Source of the DNA: DATLCF01 sp035526505
GTDB lineage: Bacteria; Patescibacteriota; Saccharimonadia; Saccharimonadales; UBA4665
Assembly: GCA_035526505.1 (NCBI GenBank)
Contig: DATLCF010000001.1
Coordinates: 248,001 to 312,000 of the forward strand
Direction of reading: 5' to 3'
Length of the DNA stretch: 64,000 nt
This document shows positions 41,390 through 49,954 of this stretch, piece after piece. The translations under genes were made by a program, and so were the position numbers. Positions within the stretch are counted from its first letter, which is position 1. The number at the start of each line of letters is the position of its first letter. Under the pieces are notes generated by a model. That model was given only the letters and a program-made list of their open reading frames with translations, was not told the origin of the DNA and did no database searches.

Positions 41390-42151
41390 TTATTCTAATG
41401 CGTTAAGCACCGTCTGGCCCAGCCTTGTTGCTCGGCCGAAAGGTTGTTGTTCTCTGGCATGTCGAACAGCATGAGTAAACGGGTCGGCCAATTCTGCAAT
41501 ATTGGCCAACGAGGGCATATTAACCGATGTGTCGGCTTCGCAAGCCAGTTCACCCAAATGAAGCGGTGTTAGGCGTTTAACCACCTCGCCAGGTATGCTT
41601 GTGCAGGCGTCTGTCTTTTTACCGTCTGGCATAGGCGGTGCCAGATAATAATCATGTGTGAGGTGGAAATTTAAGGCGTTACGCGGATTGCCGTAGCTTT
41701 GCTTGATGTAGCTAGTCCCCCACTCTGCCTGGCCTTGCACCGTGTATCTTTTGCCGCCCATTTTACTACAGCGTAACGCCTGAAACAGTGTGCACGCCCT
41801 GCCTTTTGTTCTGGTCATAGGCCCCATTGCATTCGTGCACCAACTAGATTCTTTTTCTACGAGCCGTTCCATGGCCGGCCAATAGCCACGCCCAAAGACG
41901 GCGAGCGTTTTAGCCTTTACGATCCGCTTAGCCTCGGCAGGTTCAACCTGAGGCAGGGAGCTGCCCCCTAAGTGATTGAACCGTTTTTTACAAGATGTAA
42001 GTGTGCTGCTTGTTTGGCTATTTGGGTCGCATTCTGCTGCCGTTAGCGACAAAGGAAGAACAGTAGCTAGTAAAATCTTGCCAGCCAACATCCCCCTGCG
42101 ACGCAAAGGTTTGGAAGGAGTACATGGGTGTTCTGGGGTTGAAAGTAACAT
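41390..42151 (-). CDS. Lysozyme-like / SLT-type cell-wall lytic enzyme
   Basis: This 253-aa exported protein has an N-terminal RRRGMLAG stretch and hydrophobic signal (about 18-42). The domain that follows reads WPAMERLVEKESSW (probable catalytic Glu), then GPMTRTKGRACTLFQALRC and QAEWGTSYIKQSYGNPRNAL. That last pattern is typical of lysozyme-like transglycosylases of resuscitation or SLT type. It would cleave peptidoglycan. It is second in a minus-strand pair with an M15-like peptidase 22 bp upstream, forming a wall-degrading module. Confidence 0.72.
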   Translation of the reverse strand: MLLSTPEHPCTPSKPLRRRGMLAGKILLATVLPLSLTAAECDPNSQTSSTLTSCKKRFNHLGGSSLPQVEPAEAKRIVKAKTLAVFGRGYWPAMERLVEKESSWCTNAMGPMTRTKGRACTLFQALRCSKMGGKRYTVQGQAEWGTSYIKQSYGNPRNALNFHLTHDYYLAPPMPDGKKTDACTSIPGEVVKRLTPLHLGELACEADTSVNMPSLANIAELADPFTHAVRHAREQQPFGRATRLGQTVLNALE

Positions 42152-42173
42152 GAGCCAATCCTATCGACGCGGG

Positions 42174-43040
42174 CTATACGCCTAGCTCCATACCAGCATG
42201 ACCGGCGCAATCCAAACGTGCTTCGCGGGCAGCTTTTTCAAAAGGGTGATGTATTTGCGGGTAATCGATAGGCGATCCGGATTCATTGTTGTTCGTCGTC
42301 GAATGGCCCATGTTGCTCGGCGCACCGTATTCTGTAGATATAAGGGGTATGGTGGTGCAGGCATCTGATGCTGCCGATGCGTTGACTCTACGGGTACTGG
42401 GCGCCCGATAGCTTGCGGCCATTTGTCGGTTTTGACCAATGTGCACGTGGTCTGTATGAGGATTGTCGCCATAATAAGCGTGCAGACCTTTCCCCGGAGA
42501 CCAAATGTCTCTGTTCCAAATTACTTCTTGTACACCCAGCTGGCCGGCGTGTTGTATCACCCACCTAAATACCGCATTACCCCTTGCCCTTTCTGTACGG
42601 CTCCCCGCATCCAGAAAAAGGTCGGCGGCACGGCCTTCGGCGTGCAAGCTTAAACCGTCACCGCCCCGTACCTTCCGACAGCTATATATTTGGGGGCCGC
42701 CTGTGTGCCATGTTCGTTTAACATATGCGGCGAGTCGTACTGTGCCAGGTTGAGCTTTGCCGCTACAGTGGGTTACGGCATCGGTTTCGATTGCCGGGTG
42801 CGGGGCGGCTTGGCTGGCGGTAAGTTTGTAGTAGCTTGGGCTGTGGTGATAGGTAGTTGCGCCTTGTGCGGACGATACTGGTGCATATGTACAACTGTCT
42901 AGCGTGCCTGATATGCCCAGCGAAAGGGTTGCAGCCAGGCCTAATTTTGCAGCCTGTATGCTACGTCTTTTTGTGGTGCACGGTCCAGATTCGGGTGCCT
43001 TAACACTTTTAAATTTTTGTGGAGGTAAGAATTTTGTCAT
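42174..43040 (-). CDS. M15-like D,D-peptidase domain protein, exported
   Basis: This 288-aa protein has an N-terminal basic region and hydrophobic segment (about 30-48) ending LDSC, possibly a lipobox. The C-terminal domain has SLHAEGRAADLF (H and D ligands, about 133-144), EVIWNRDIWS and HTDHVHIG (about 198-205), the zinc-ligand order of M15 / extensin-like carboxypeptidases. These enzymes cut peptide stems of peptidoglycan. It is co-oriented with the lysozyme-like gene, suggesting joint wall remodelling or attack on other cells. Confidence 0.72.
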   Translation of the reverse strand: MTKFLPPQKFKSVKAPESGPCTTKRRSIQAAKLGLAATLSLGISGTLDSCTYAPVSSAQGATTYHHSPSYYKLTASQAAPHPAIETDAVTHCSGKAQPGTVRLAAYVKRTWHTGGPQIYSCRKVRGGDGLSLHAEGRAADLFLDAGSRTERARGNAVFRWVIQHAGQLGVQEVIWNRDIWSPGKGLHAYYGDNPHTDHVHIGQNRQMAASYRAPSTRRVNASAASDACTTIPLISTEYGAPSNMGHSTTNNNESGSPIDYPQIHHPFEKAAREARLDCAGHAGMELGV

Positions 43041-43171
43041 CGAATATTAAAACTAGCATGGCTACAAAACCTATCCATGCAATTTACAGATAGTCAAAGT
43101 AAGACCATAACATATAGCATGTTCCTCATGCAAATCGTATCCATCCACTGTAGAGTTGTACTGGCTTAGTT

Positions 43172-43186
43172 TGCTACTATGCATAT
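43172..43186 (+). promoter_or_regulatory. Extended -10 promoter, leaderless start of the DUF1801 gene
   Basis: TGC-TACTAT then 6 nt then the ATG at 43187. Confidence 0.5.
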
Positions 43187-43618
43187 ATGGCAGTACTAAA
43201 AACCAAACCCCGTGATGGCGATGTGGCGCAGTTTATCGCTAGCATTGCAAACGAACAGCAAAGAAAAGATGCGCAAACGCTCTGCCAGCTTATGGCTAGG
43301 GCAACGGGCGAAAAACCGGTTTTGTGGGGCACCGGTATGGTAGGTTTTGGTGTGTACCATTACAAATATGCCAGCGGCCATGAAGGCGACTGGTTTGCTG
43401 CTGGCTTTGCCCCGCGCAAAAGTAGTCTGACAGTATATGTTATGGACGGGTTGGAAAATTACCGGCCCTTTTTAGATAAACTGGGCAAGCATTCGACCGC
43501 CAAGTCGTGCTTGTATATTAAGCACTTGGACGATATTGACCTTGATGTGCTTGCGCAGCTTGTGGCAACATCGTTTAAAAATATGCAAAAAATTGCTTCT
43601 GTAGACTCTGACAAGTAG
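43187..43618 (+). CDS. DUF1801-family protein
   Basis: The 143-aa protein matches the DUF1801 pattern: DAQTLCQLMARATGEKPVLWG, GVYHYKYASGHEGDW, FAPRKSSLTVYV and KSCLYIKHLDDIDLDVL. The fold is small alpha/beta; biochemical function is unknown. It is transcribed ahead of comEC, 15 bp away, but comEC also has a TACAAT box overlapping its stop. Confidence 0.85.
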   Translation: MAVLKTKPRDGDVAQFIASIANEQQRKDAQTLCQLMARATGEKPVLWGTGMVGFGVYHYKYASGHEGDWFAAGFAPRKSSLTVYVMDGLENYRPFLDKLGKHSTAKSCLYIKHLDDIDLDVLAQLVATSFKNMQKIASVDSDK

Positions 43619-43633
43619 CTACAATTACGGGTA

Positions 43634-45109
43634 ATGGGGGCGGACAAGTTACTGGGGCACCGTATGTGCCGGTCGGCAGTGGTAATTGCTGCCTGCCTGG
43701 CGTTGCTTGCGGGCATTGGGATGGGGCGTTTTGGAGTAGCGCCAGGGTTTGGATTGCTGTGGTTTTTGGTGCCGCTGCTGGCACTAAGCTTGCGGCGGCA
43801 AAATATACTAACGCTTGTAAGTTTGGCGGCGATTATGTTTTGCATTGGTGCAAGCCGCGGGGCGCTGTATGCACACAAACTGGCAGCGTACCATAATATA
43901 TATGGCCAAAAAGTAACATTGGTGGGGCGGGCAACCGACGATGGAGTATATGGTGCACGGTACCAGCTAACCTTCGGGCTATCGGACGCACGTATAGTAA
44001 CACCGCATACTGCGCAATTGGTGGGCGATATACGGGTGGGCGGCTTTGGTGCGCCGGCAATTTACCGTGGTGACGTGGTGCGCGTAACCGGCAAGCTTAT
44101 GCCTGCCCAAGGTAATGCCCAGGCGCAAATTGGTTTTGGCAAACTGGTGGTGTTGGAACACCACCCCTCTGGGGTAGATACCCTGCGCCGCCGTTTTGCC
44201 GCCGGCCTACAATCTGCCTTGCCCGAGCCCCTGGCAAGTTTTGGCCTGGGGCTGCTAGTGGGCCAGCGCAACACATTGCCAGATGCCACCAAGCAACAGT
44301 TGCTTATGGTGGGCTTAACGCACATTATTGCCGTGTCGGGATACAACCTAACCATTATTTTGCGTGCTACGCGCAAGGCGTTGGGCAATTTTTCGAAGTT
44401 CCAGGCCACGGCTGCTTGCGTGGCGCTGACTGGCGTGTTCCTGCTGTTTACTGGCAACAGCCCGTCAATTGTCCGTGCTGCAATAGTTAGCATGTTAAGT
44501 ATTGCAGCCTGGTACTACGGACGGGATATTAAGCCGTTGGTGCTGCTGTTGGTGGCTGCCAGTATTACGGCACTTGCCAACCCCCTGTATGTTTGGGGTA
44601 ATGTGAGCTGGTACTTGTCGTTTTTGGCCTTTTTTGGTGTATTGGTTTTGGCCCCGCTGGTTACCAAACGGCTGTTTGGCGTGCGTGAACCGCGGCTGCT
44701 TACGGCTATTGTAATCGAAAGCTTGTGCGCGGAAGCTATGACCCTGCCCTATGTGCTGCATGTATTTGGCCAAATGTCATTTACGGCCTTGCTGGCCAAT
44801 GTGCTGGTGGTGGCCCTGGTGCCGTTGGCCATGCTGCTGTCGCTGGTTGCGGGCCTGGGCGGGATGCTCGCGCCCGTGGTAGCCGGCTGGTTGGCCTGGC
44901 CAGCCCGGCTGCTACTGACCTATATGCTGGATATTGCCACTATACTGAGCCGTGTTCCGCACGCCTTTGTGCAGCATGTACAGTTTTCGTTTGTTAGTAT
45001 GCTGGCAGCTTATAGCGGCGTTGGTTTTATAGCGTGGGTTATGTGGCGCAAGCTCAAGACAAAATATGGTACAATAACAGATAGAAACGTGGACGCGGAA
45101 GGAGACTAG
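43634..45109 (+). CDS. comEC: ComEC/Rec2-type DNA-uptake channel, short form
   Basis: The 491-aa polytopic protein has an N-terminal helix pair and a soluble OB-like region (about 75-170). The Competence domain follows: GLLVGQRNTLP, LTHIIAVSGYNLTIIL, GNSPSIVRAAIVSML and WYLSFLAFFGVLVLAPL. It forms the inner-membrane channel for single-stranded DNA in natural transformation. The C-terminal metallo-beta-lactamase-like domain of full ComEC proteins is absent. Type IV pilus genes lie at 50746-52554. Confidence 0.9.
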   Translation: MGADKLLGHRMCRSAVVIAACLALLAGIGMGRFGVAPGFGLLWFLVPLLALSLRRQNILTLVSLAAIMFCIGASRGALYAHKLAAYHNIYGQKVTLVGRATDDGVYGARYQLTFGLSDARIVTPHTAQLVGDIRVGGFGAPAIYRGDVVRVTGKLMPAQGNAQAQIGFGKLVVLEHHPSGVDTLRRRFAAGLQSALPEPLASFGLGLLVGQRNTLPDATKQQLLMVGLTHIIAVSGYNLTIILRATRKALGNFSKFQATAACVALTGVFLLFTGNSPSIVRAAIVSMLSIAAWYYGRDIKPLVLLLVAASITALANPLYVWGNVSWYLSFLAFFGVLVLAPLVTKRLFGVREPRLLTAIVIESLCAEAMTLPYVLHVFGQMSFTALLANVLVVALVPLAMLLSLVAGLGGMLAPVVAGWLAWPARLLLTYMLDIATILSRVPHAFVQHVQFSFVSMLAAYSGVGFIAWVMWRKLKTKYGTITDRNVDAEGD

Positions 45110-45112
45110 TAC

Positions 45113-45844
45113 ATGTCCGGACATTCCAAATGGTCGACCATTAAACGCCAAAAGGGCGCCAAAGATGCTGCGCGCGGCGCACTATTTACCAAGCTGGGCA
45201 ATGCCGTGGCACTGGCTGCCCGCGGCGGTGCCGACCCGGATATGAACTTTGCCCTGCGCCTGGCCGTAGATAAGGCTAAGGCGGCTAATATGCCCATGGC
45301 CAACATCCAGCGCTCTATCGACCGTGGCAGCGGCAAACTGGGGGGCGAACAAATTCAGGAACTACTATACGAAGGCTATGGCCCGGGCGGCGTAGCTATT
45401 TTGGTCGAGGTTGCTACAGATAACATCAACCGTACCTATCCCGAAGTACGCCTGGCATTCAGCAAGCACGGCGGCAATATTGCCGAAAAAGGCGCAGTCG
45501 TCTTCCAGTTTGATCACAAAGGTATGATTCGTATTAGTGGTGGTGGCGATGACTTGCTCATGCAAGCCCTGGAAGCCGGTGCCGAAGATGTGCAAGAAGA
45601 GGGTGACGAATCAATTGTGCACACCGACCCCAAAGATTTAGCCAAAGTACGCGATGGGTTGCGCCAAGCCGGCGTAGAAATTCTGGAAGCCGAACTAACG
45701 TACGTACCAAACAACACCGTGGAGGTCACCGACGAAGCAACGGCGGGTAAAATCATGCGCCTTATGGACGCCCTGGACGAATGCGACGACGTTACTAATA
45801 CCCACGTTAACTTCGACATCCCAGAAGAATTACTGAAAGGTTAA
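45113..45844 (+). CDS. yebC: YebC/PmpR-family regulator
   Basis: The 243-aa protein has the family N-terminus SGHSKWSTIKRQKGAKDAARG and the conserved GYGPGGVAILVEVATDN and RTYPEVRLAFSKHGGN. YebC-family proteins act as transcription regulators or help ribosomes at proline stretches; the latter is notable because a proline-rich protein is encoded at 47517-47756. AAGGAG lies 8 nt before the ATG. It opens the classical yebC-ruvC-ruvA-ruvB cluster, here interrupted by a convergent PLD gene. Confidence 0.95.
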   Translation: MSGHSKWSTIKRQKGAKDAARGALFTKLGNAVALAARGGADPDMNFALRLAVDKAKAANMPMANIQRSIDRGSGKLGGEQIQELLYEGYGPGGVAILVEVATDNINRTYPEVRLAFSKHGGNIAEKGAVVFQFDHKGMIRISGGGDDLLMQALEAGAEDVQEEGDESIVHTDPKDLAKVRDGLRQAGVEILEAELTYVPNNTVEVTDEATAGKIMRLMDALDECDDVTNTHVNFDIPEELLKG

Positions 45845-46941
45845 GGTTTGTCAAAATGTGCAGGAAAGCGGGTATGCTGTTTCTGCAAGCTGGCAATAGC
45901 GGCCCGGGCAAACGCCGGGTCGTAACGCGCAAGGGCGATTTCGGCTGTACCAAACAATACACCGGCCTGCACATAGTTATGGCTGCCAATTATGGCGCCT
46001 TGTTCGGTAGCAATAACTTTGGCATGTACAAACGGCTCGTGGCTGGATAGACCGTGGGCAAACAAGGCGCGTGGTACGCGGGTGCGCTCGCGCCACACAT
46101 TGAGGTGCTGTGCGGCTACGCCGAGCGGCCCACCCGGCTCCCAGTGCCGGTTGGGATGGGTAAACACTACAGTGACAGTCACACCGCGTTCCCGGGCAGC
46201 AATCAGGTGCTTACCGGTTAGCCCGCCCGGGAAGAACTGGCAAGTAATAACCAGCCATTTTTGAGCATTGTCTATCAGCTGCAAGGCCTGGTCTAAAATA
46301 ATAGACTGCTTGGGTCTGCCGGCATCTATAAGTACATTTGTTTTGGTATCAATCAGATGGGATTGATCGCGGTCATGTAATAGGGTGCGGATAGTGGGGC
46401 GGTGTGCTGCACCTGTAGCTAAGCCATACAAGGTATTGGCAGTGTGGGCGTCACGCCAGCCAATCATCATATCGATAAGCTGCGGGTTGGTGAGATTACA
46501 GCCGCCAACCATAACATAATCGTTAATAACAGCAAACTTCATGTGTGAGCGGCCGATAAATGGCTTGCTAAACCTTTTGCCCGGCGGGTTGGTAACTACG
46601 TACTGGCCGCCTGCGGCTTCCAACCGCTGCAAAGCTTCCAATCGTCTGCGATACAGCGGCCACTGTTTGCCTTTAGCGTTGGCGGCAAACCACATGGGTC
46701 CTATACTGCCTAGTTTGCCGCTAGTAAGAAAAATAAAAGAATCAACCAGCAAAAGCACAGATGCGCCGCTGGCGGCCGCCTGGCACAGCGCCTCCACCAC
46801 CTCTTGCACAGCCGGGTTGTCGGCGTTAAAGTCCATGGTTGCTATGGCGATCCGGTCGCCTTTTTTGCAGGTGCTGATGCGTTTTAGGAGTGATGCAAAA
46901 TAATCGGGCTTACTGTATATAGTAAAGTCGTCAGTTGCCAT
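45841..46941 (-). CDS. Phospholipase D-family protein
   Basis: The 366-aa protein has two HxK-type motifs: SHMKFAVINDYVMVGGCNL (about 132-150) and VHAKVIATEQGAIIGSHNY (about 308-326). This gives the two half-sites of the PLD superfamily, as in cardiolipin synthases, phosphatidyltransferases and some nucleases. There is no clear membrane helix. The ATG at 46941 is used; it has TAAAAT 6 nt upstream. It shares a 4-bp stop overlap with yebC and a 22-bp divergent promoter with ruvC. Confidence 0.85.
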   Translation of the reverse strand: MATDDFTIYSKPDYFASLLKRISTCKKGDRIAIATMDFNADNPAVQEVVEALCQAAASGASVLLLVDSFIFLTSGKLGSIGPMWFAANAKGKQWPLYRRRLEALQRLEAAGGQYVVTNPPGKRFSKPFIGRSHMKFAVINDYVMVGGCNLTNPQLIDMMIGWRDAHTANTLYGLATGAAHRPTIRTLLHDRDQSHLIDTKTNVLIDAGRPKQSIILDQALQLIDNAQKWLVITCQFFPGGLTGKHLIAARERGVTVTVVFTHPNRHWEPGGPLGVAAQHLNVWRERTRVPRALFAHGLSSHEPFVHAKVIATEQGAIIGSHNYVQAGVLFGTAEIALARYDPAFARAAIASLQKQHTRFPAHFDKP

Positions 46942-46963
46942 CAACCTATTTTATACTAAGTGT
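46942..46963. promoter_or_regulatory. 22-bp divergent double leaderless promoter (PLD gene / ruvC)
   Basis: Rightward TATACT (46952-46957) is 6 nt from the ruvC ATG at 46964. On the other strand TAAAAT (46953-46948) is 6 nt from the PLD ATG at 46941. The two -10 boxes overlap physically, so only one polymerase can bind at a time. Confidence 0.6.
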
Positions 46964-47440
46964 ATGAGAATTTTGGGCATTGACCCCGGCACCGGTATAT
47001 TGGGTTTTGGCATTATAGAGATGCGGAGTGACAAGCCGCAGTTAGTGGATGCCGGCGTTATACGTACCCCAATTAAAGAGGACGATGCCGTGCGTCTGCA
47101 AACTATTTTCGAGGAGCTGACCGATATTATCGTGCAGTCCAAGCCCACCATAATGTCGGTTGAAAAACTGTTTTTTGCCAAAAACGTAACCACGGCCATG
47201 ACTGTAGCCCAAGCTCGAGGTGTGGTGCTGTTATGCGGCCAACAGGCCGGGTTGACCATTTTTGAATACACCCCCATGCAAATCAAACAGGCCATTACGG
47301 GGTATGGCAAGGCCGACAAAAAACAAATGCAGGAAATGGTGCGTGTATTACTCAAGCTCCAAACAGTGCCCCAGCCGGACGATGCCGCCGATGCCTTGGC
47401 CGCCGCCCTGACCCACGCCGCCCAAGCCCGCTATGCCTGA
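46964..47440 (+). CDS. ruvC: Holliday junction endonuclease RuvC
   Basis: The 158-aa resolvase has the RNase-H-like catalytic acidic residues: D7 in ILGIDPGTG, the Glu in SVEKLFFAKN, and the late QPDDAADALA pair. It nicks four-way junctions together with RuvAB. It starts on a predicted leaderless mRNA. The length is normal for the family. Confidence 0.96.
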   Translation: MRILGIDPGTGILGFGIIEMRSDKPQLVDAGVIRTPIKEDDAVRLQTIFEELTDIIVQSKPTIMSVEKLFFAKNVTTAMTVAQARGVVLLCGQQAGLTIFEYTPMQIKQAITGYGKADKKQMQEMVRVLLKLQTVPQPDDAADALAAALTHAAQARYA

Positions 47441-47516
47441 TTGAACTCGGGGGATTTTGAAGTTTGATCCATACATGGTACCGTATAACCATTAGCACTA
47501 AAACAAGGAGAACAGG

Positions 47517-47756
47517 ATGAACCCTGACGCAACAGACCCAAATGCAAGCGTACCACCGGCTGCCCCTGGCGGCGATGCAGGCCTTCCGCCCGCAGGCGGT
47601 CAACCTGATGGCGGCGGTTTGCCACCTACGCCACCAGCACCAGACTCAGGCGTACCCACGCCTCCACCAGCTGGCGACGACAACCCGCCCGCAGGCGATG
47701 ATGGCGGTTTGCCACCCGCCGGTGGCGACCAGCCACCAGCAGCACCACAACAGTAG
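47517..47756 (+). CDS. Small Pro/Gly/Asp-rich low-complexity protein
   Basis: The 79-aa protein is almost entirely Pro, Gly, Asp and Ala, with repeated blocks such as GGLPPAGG and PPAGDD. It has no signal peptide or membrane helix and is expected to be disordered. AAGGAG lies 8 nt before the ATG, and a strong terminator follows, so it looks like a real, separately terminated gene. Function unknown. Confidence 0.65.
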   Translation: MNPDATDPNASVPPAAPGGDAGLPPAGGQPDGGGLPPTPPAPDSGVPTPPPAGDDNPPAGDDGGLPPAGGDQPPAAPQQ

Positions 47757-47771
47757 GACGCAGTTGCGTAC

Positions 47772-47801
47772 AACAAAACCCCGGATATCCGGGGTTTTGT
47801 T
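47772..47801. terminator. Perfect palindromic terminator
   Basis: A 30-nt palindrome (AACAAAACCCCGGA with its complement around TA) with A-run and T-run, between the proline-rich gene and ruvA. Confidence 0.85.
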
Positions 47802-47836
47802 CGTTGTTATTTTAACTGTGCGATAATAAATACAAG

Positions 47837-48418
47837 ATGATTGCAACACTCAGCGGCAGAGTAGCCGAAAAAATTAACGACGTTGTGGTGCTGGATGTGC
47901 AGGGCGTGGGCTATGGGCTGTTGGTAAGTAGCGAAGACTTTGGACGCTTAAGCGCCGGCCAACAAGCCAAGTTATACATATACGAACACATCCGCGAACA
48001 GGCTCACGACTTGTTTGGTTTTGTAGCATTAGACACCAAGCAACTGTTTGAACGGTTGCTCGAGGTAAATGGAGTTGGCCCCAAAATGGCCCTGAATATA
48101 TTAAGCATTGGTTCGGGCAGGGAGGTGCGTCAGGCCATTGCTGGTGGCGATGTCAAATTCATCCAGCGCGCCACTGGTGTGGGCAAGCGTGTGGCCGAGC
48201 GTGTTGTGGTAGAGCTGAAAGACAAAGTGGGGCTAGCGGGTGTAGACTTAGCTAACACCGGGCTACTGCAATCTGATACGCTATTGCACCGTGACGAGGC
48301 CGTCGAGGCCTTGGTGACCCTGGGTTACACAGCCCAGGACGCTGCCGTAGCCCTTGCCCATGTACCCGTCGACCTGCCCACCGAAGCCCGTATCAAACAA
48401 GCACTCAAGGGAGTGTAG
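47837..48418 (+). CDS. ruvA: Holliday junction branch-migration protein RuvA
   Basis: The 193-aa protein has the N-terminal OB fold (MIATLSGRVAEKINDVVVLDVQGVGYGL), tandem helix-hairpin-helix motifs (VNGVGPKMALNIL and ATGVGKRVAERVV) and the C-terminal RuvB-binding domain (DEAVEALVTLGYTAQDA). It binds four-way junctions and loads RuvB. A GATAAT box lies 9 nt before the ATG. Confidence 0.96.
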   Translation: MIATLSGRVAEKINDVVVLDVQGVGYGLLVSSEDFGRLSAGQQAKLYIYEHIREQAHDLFGFVALDTKQLFERLLEVNGVGPKMALNILSIGSGREVRQAIAGGDVKFIQRATGVGKRVAERVVVELKDKVGLAGVDLANTGLLQSDTLLHRDEAVEALVTLGYTAQDAAVALAHVPVDLPTEARIKQALKGV

Positions 48419-48420
48419 AC

Positions 48421-48921
48421 ATGTCAGAAACGCTTACCCGCCAAGCGGCGGGAATCATACATACTACCCCTAATCTTGTCCTTGCCACCTCCCCTGGTGG
48501 CGAGCGGCCGCAACCGCGTAATGTTTGGCTCTTTTTTGGATATGAACCGGCGGGCAACCAGCTGTATCTATACTGGACCTCTAGGCATGATAGTCGGCAT
48601 TCCAGGGTTATTCGTGACCAGAACCCTATGGTAGGTATCGGCATTGCTGACTCTACTGCGTCGCCAGGGACGGGAGTTGGACTGAGTATAGAAGCGGTAG
48701 CAGTTGAACTTACTGATCCGGAAGAAATTGCACGAGGCCGAGCGGCAGGCGGGTTGCGCTCACCGGCTCGAGATCCGGACGAAACATTCACCGGCACTGC
48801 GCCCCGGCGTGTCTACCGGGCAACGCCTGAGCGGATAGAGATTAACCAGCTCGACACCCCTTTGCAGGTAGCTACGCTAGGTCTCGTTCGTTGTCTGGAG
48901 GATATACGCAATGGCAATTGA
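48421..48921 (+). CDS. Pyridoxamine-5'-phosphate-oxidase-like flavin-binding protein
   Basis: The 166-aa protein resembles FMN-binding split barrels: NLVLATSPGGERPQPRNVWLFF, LYLYWTSRHDSRHSRVIRDQNP and VGLSIEAVAVEL. The typical role is FMN- or F420-dependent oxidation or reduction, or cofactor binding. It lies between ruvA (2-nt gap) and ruvB (11-nt overlap), so it is co-translated with repair genes although no repair role is known. Confidence 0.75.
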   Translation: MSETLTRQAAGIIHTTPNLVLATSPGGERPQPRNVWLFFGYEPAGNQLYLYWTSRHDSRHSRVIRDQNPMVGIGIADSTASPGTGVGLSIEAVAVELTDPEEIARGRAAGGLRSPARDPDETFTGTAPRRVYRATPERIEINQLDTPLQVATLGLVRCLEDIRNGN

Positions 48922-49945
48922 CAGAATTGTAACCACTAGCACCGACGACAATGACCAGCAGGAGCAAGAGCTGGAAAATAGCTTGCGCCCGCGTGATTTT
49001 GCAAACTATATTGGCCAGGAGCGGCTCAAGCAAAACCTCAAACTGGCGATAGATGCTGCGCGCAAACGCGGTGAGCCGCTGGACCACGTGCTGTTATATG
49101 GGCCGCCCGGCTTGGGCAAAACCACCATGGCCAGTGTGATTGCCAACGAAATGGGTGCGCAAATACGAGTAACAAGCGGCCCGGCTATCGAGCGCGCCGG
49201 CGACCTGGCCAGTTTGTTAACCAACTTGGCTGATGGCGACATTTTGTTTATAGACGAGATTCACCGGCTAAACCGCAGCGTCGAGGAAGTACTCTATTCG
49301 GCAATGGAAGATTTTAAGCTGGATATTATGTTGGGCAAGGGGCCTAGCGCCCGTTCCTTGCGCCTGGATTTGCCCAAATTTACGCTTATCGGTGCCACCA
49401 CACGCACCGGCGCTTTGGCTGCACCGCTGCGCGATCGTTTTGGCATGATCCATCGCCTGGAGTTTTACCAGCCAGCCGAAATCAAGCAAATTATCCACCG
49501 CGCGGCAGATATTTTGACAGTCAAGATTGATGCCGCCGCCGCCCAAGAACTGGCCCAACGTTCGCGCTTGACGCCGCGTATTGCTAACCGTTTACTCAAG
49601 CGCGTGCGCGATTATGCCGATGTAAATGGTGACGGTATTATTGACACACACATCAGCACCAAGGCGCTCCAGCTGCTAGAAGTGGACGAGCTGGGGTTGG
49701 ACCCGGCCGACCGCATGTTGCTATTGGCCATTATCGACAACTACCACGGCGGCCCGGTGGGCGTGGAAACGCTGGCAGCATTGACCGCCGAAGAACGCAG
49801 TACCATCGAAGATTTTTACGAGCCATACCTAATGCAAATTGGCTTGCTAGAACGCACGCCGCGCGGCCGCAAGGTAACGCACAAAACTTACAAACATCTG
49901 GGCCGCACCCCGCACCCCCAGGCAGACCAAACCAATCTGTTATAA
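48911..49945 (+). CDS. ruvB: Holliday junction ATPase RuvB
   Basis: The 344-aa AAA+ motor has LRPRDFANYIGQE, Walker A GPPGLGKTT (about 64-72), Walker B ILFIDEIHR (about 115-123), sensor I LIGATTRTG and the winged-helix end (FYEPYLMQIGLLERTPRGR). It drives branch migration with RuvA. GGAGG precedes the ATG, which overlaps the upstream gene. Confidence 0.97.
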   Translation: MAIDRIVTTSTDDNDQQEQELENSLRPRDFANYIGQERLKQNLKLAIDAARKRGEPLDHVLLYGPPGLGKTTMASVIANEMGAQIRVTSGPAIERAGDLASLLTNLADGDILFIDEIHRLNRSVEEVLYSAMEDFKLDIMLGKGPSARSLRLDLPKFTLIGATTRTGALAAPLRDRFGMIHRLEFYQPAEIKQIIHRAADILTVKIDAAAAQELAQRSRLTPRIANRLLKRVRDYADVNGDGIIDTHISTKALQLLEVDELGLDPADRMLLLAIIDNYHGGPVGVETLAALTAEERSTIEDFYEPYLMQIGLLERTPRGRKVTHKTYKHLGRTPHPQADQTNLL

Positions 49946-49954
49946 TACGGGCAT

